The notes under the pieces are model-generated. The model worked only from the letters and a program-made list of their open reading frames with translations. It was not told the DNA's origin and ran no database searches. The position numbers were made by a program, and so were the translations under genes. From Acidobacteriota bacterium (lineage in GTDB: Bacteria > Acidobacteriota > Holophagae > Holophagales > Holophagaceae), in NCBI GenBank assembly GCA_016195985.1, contig JACPYP010000029.1, forward strand, positions 170,092 through 234,091: a DNA stretch of 64,000 nt, read 5' to 3'. Of this stretch, positions 63,763-64,000 are shown in pieces (position 1 is the first letter of the stretch; each line of letters opens with the position of its first letter).

Positions 63763-64000
63763 GGATTCACACGGATGAAAAGAAAGCGCCTGGTTCATCC
63801 CCTTCATCCTGGCTAAACACCTTCTTATCCTTCGCCAGGATGAAGGGGATAGGGACGGGGGCCGCCCGCCGGACCTGCCACTCGGCGCCCGGGAATCCGT
63901 GTTCATCCGTGTGAATCCGTGGTTCCCCTTGTCCTTTCGCGGTGGTTCCCCTTGCTGAAAAGCAGGGTTGGCCACGGATGTACACGGATTCACACGGATG
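63763..64000. repeat. nested palindromic CACGGAT-type intergenic repeat element (runs off window end)
   Basis: 17-bp perfect arms 63763-63779/63902-63918 and 63797-63813/63834-63850; left arm copied again at 63986-64000. Confidence 0.85.

Overview
GC-rich bacterial chromosomal window, probably Acidobacteriota of Holophaga/Geothrix type (inference from gene content only). About 60 CDS are supportable. No rRNA, tRNA, CRISPR array, transposase or phage module was recognised. Main blocks: (i) 0-4 kb housekeeping/accessory; (ii) 4.4-13.3 kb, a one-direction run of small unrelated accessory genes (DUF4256, DUF1287, methyltransferases, DinB, VOC, HEAT, DUF3788, GNAT, DUF4349); (iii) DUF1501/DUF1800/cytochrome-like trio; (iv) LytS/LytTR pair, queA, MsbA-like ABC exporter, ECF sigma/anti-sigma operon, HisA-like gene, rnc, Ser/Thr kinase; (v) 33-53 kb, a glycosylation island (FkbM, GTs, FdtA-like isomerase, DegT aminotransferase, sugar formyltransferase, GNAT, a ~1240-aa four-module GT/methyltransferase fusion, epimerase, OGT-like TPR protein) next to a flagellar filament cluster (very short flagellin, flaG, fliD, fliS, FliT-like, TPR-GT, second divergent fliS); (vi) upp, a degenerate TrpC-like barrel fused in frame to a histone-H1-like Lys/Ala tail with an internal SD+ATG, eno, divIC, dapF-like, parAB, accD, folC, CDF transporter. 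Best candidates for new biology: the TrpC-like/H1 fusion with a possible nested H1 gene; the flagellin glycosylation island with its four-domain megaenzyme; the flagellin leader, where a perfect GGA-loop hairpin coincides with a sigma-54-like -24/-12 motif; and the FliS paralog.
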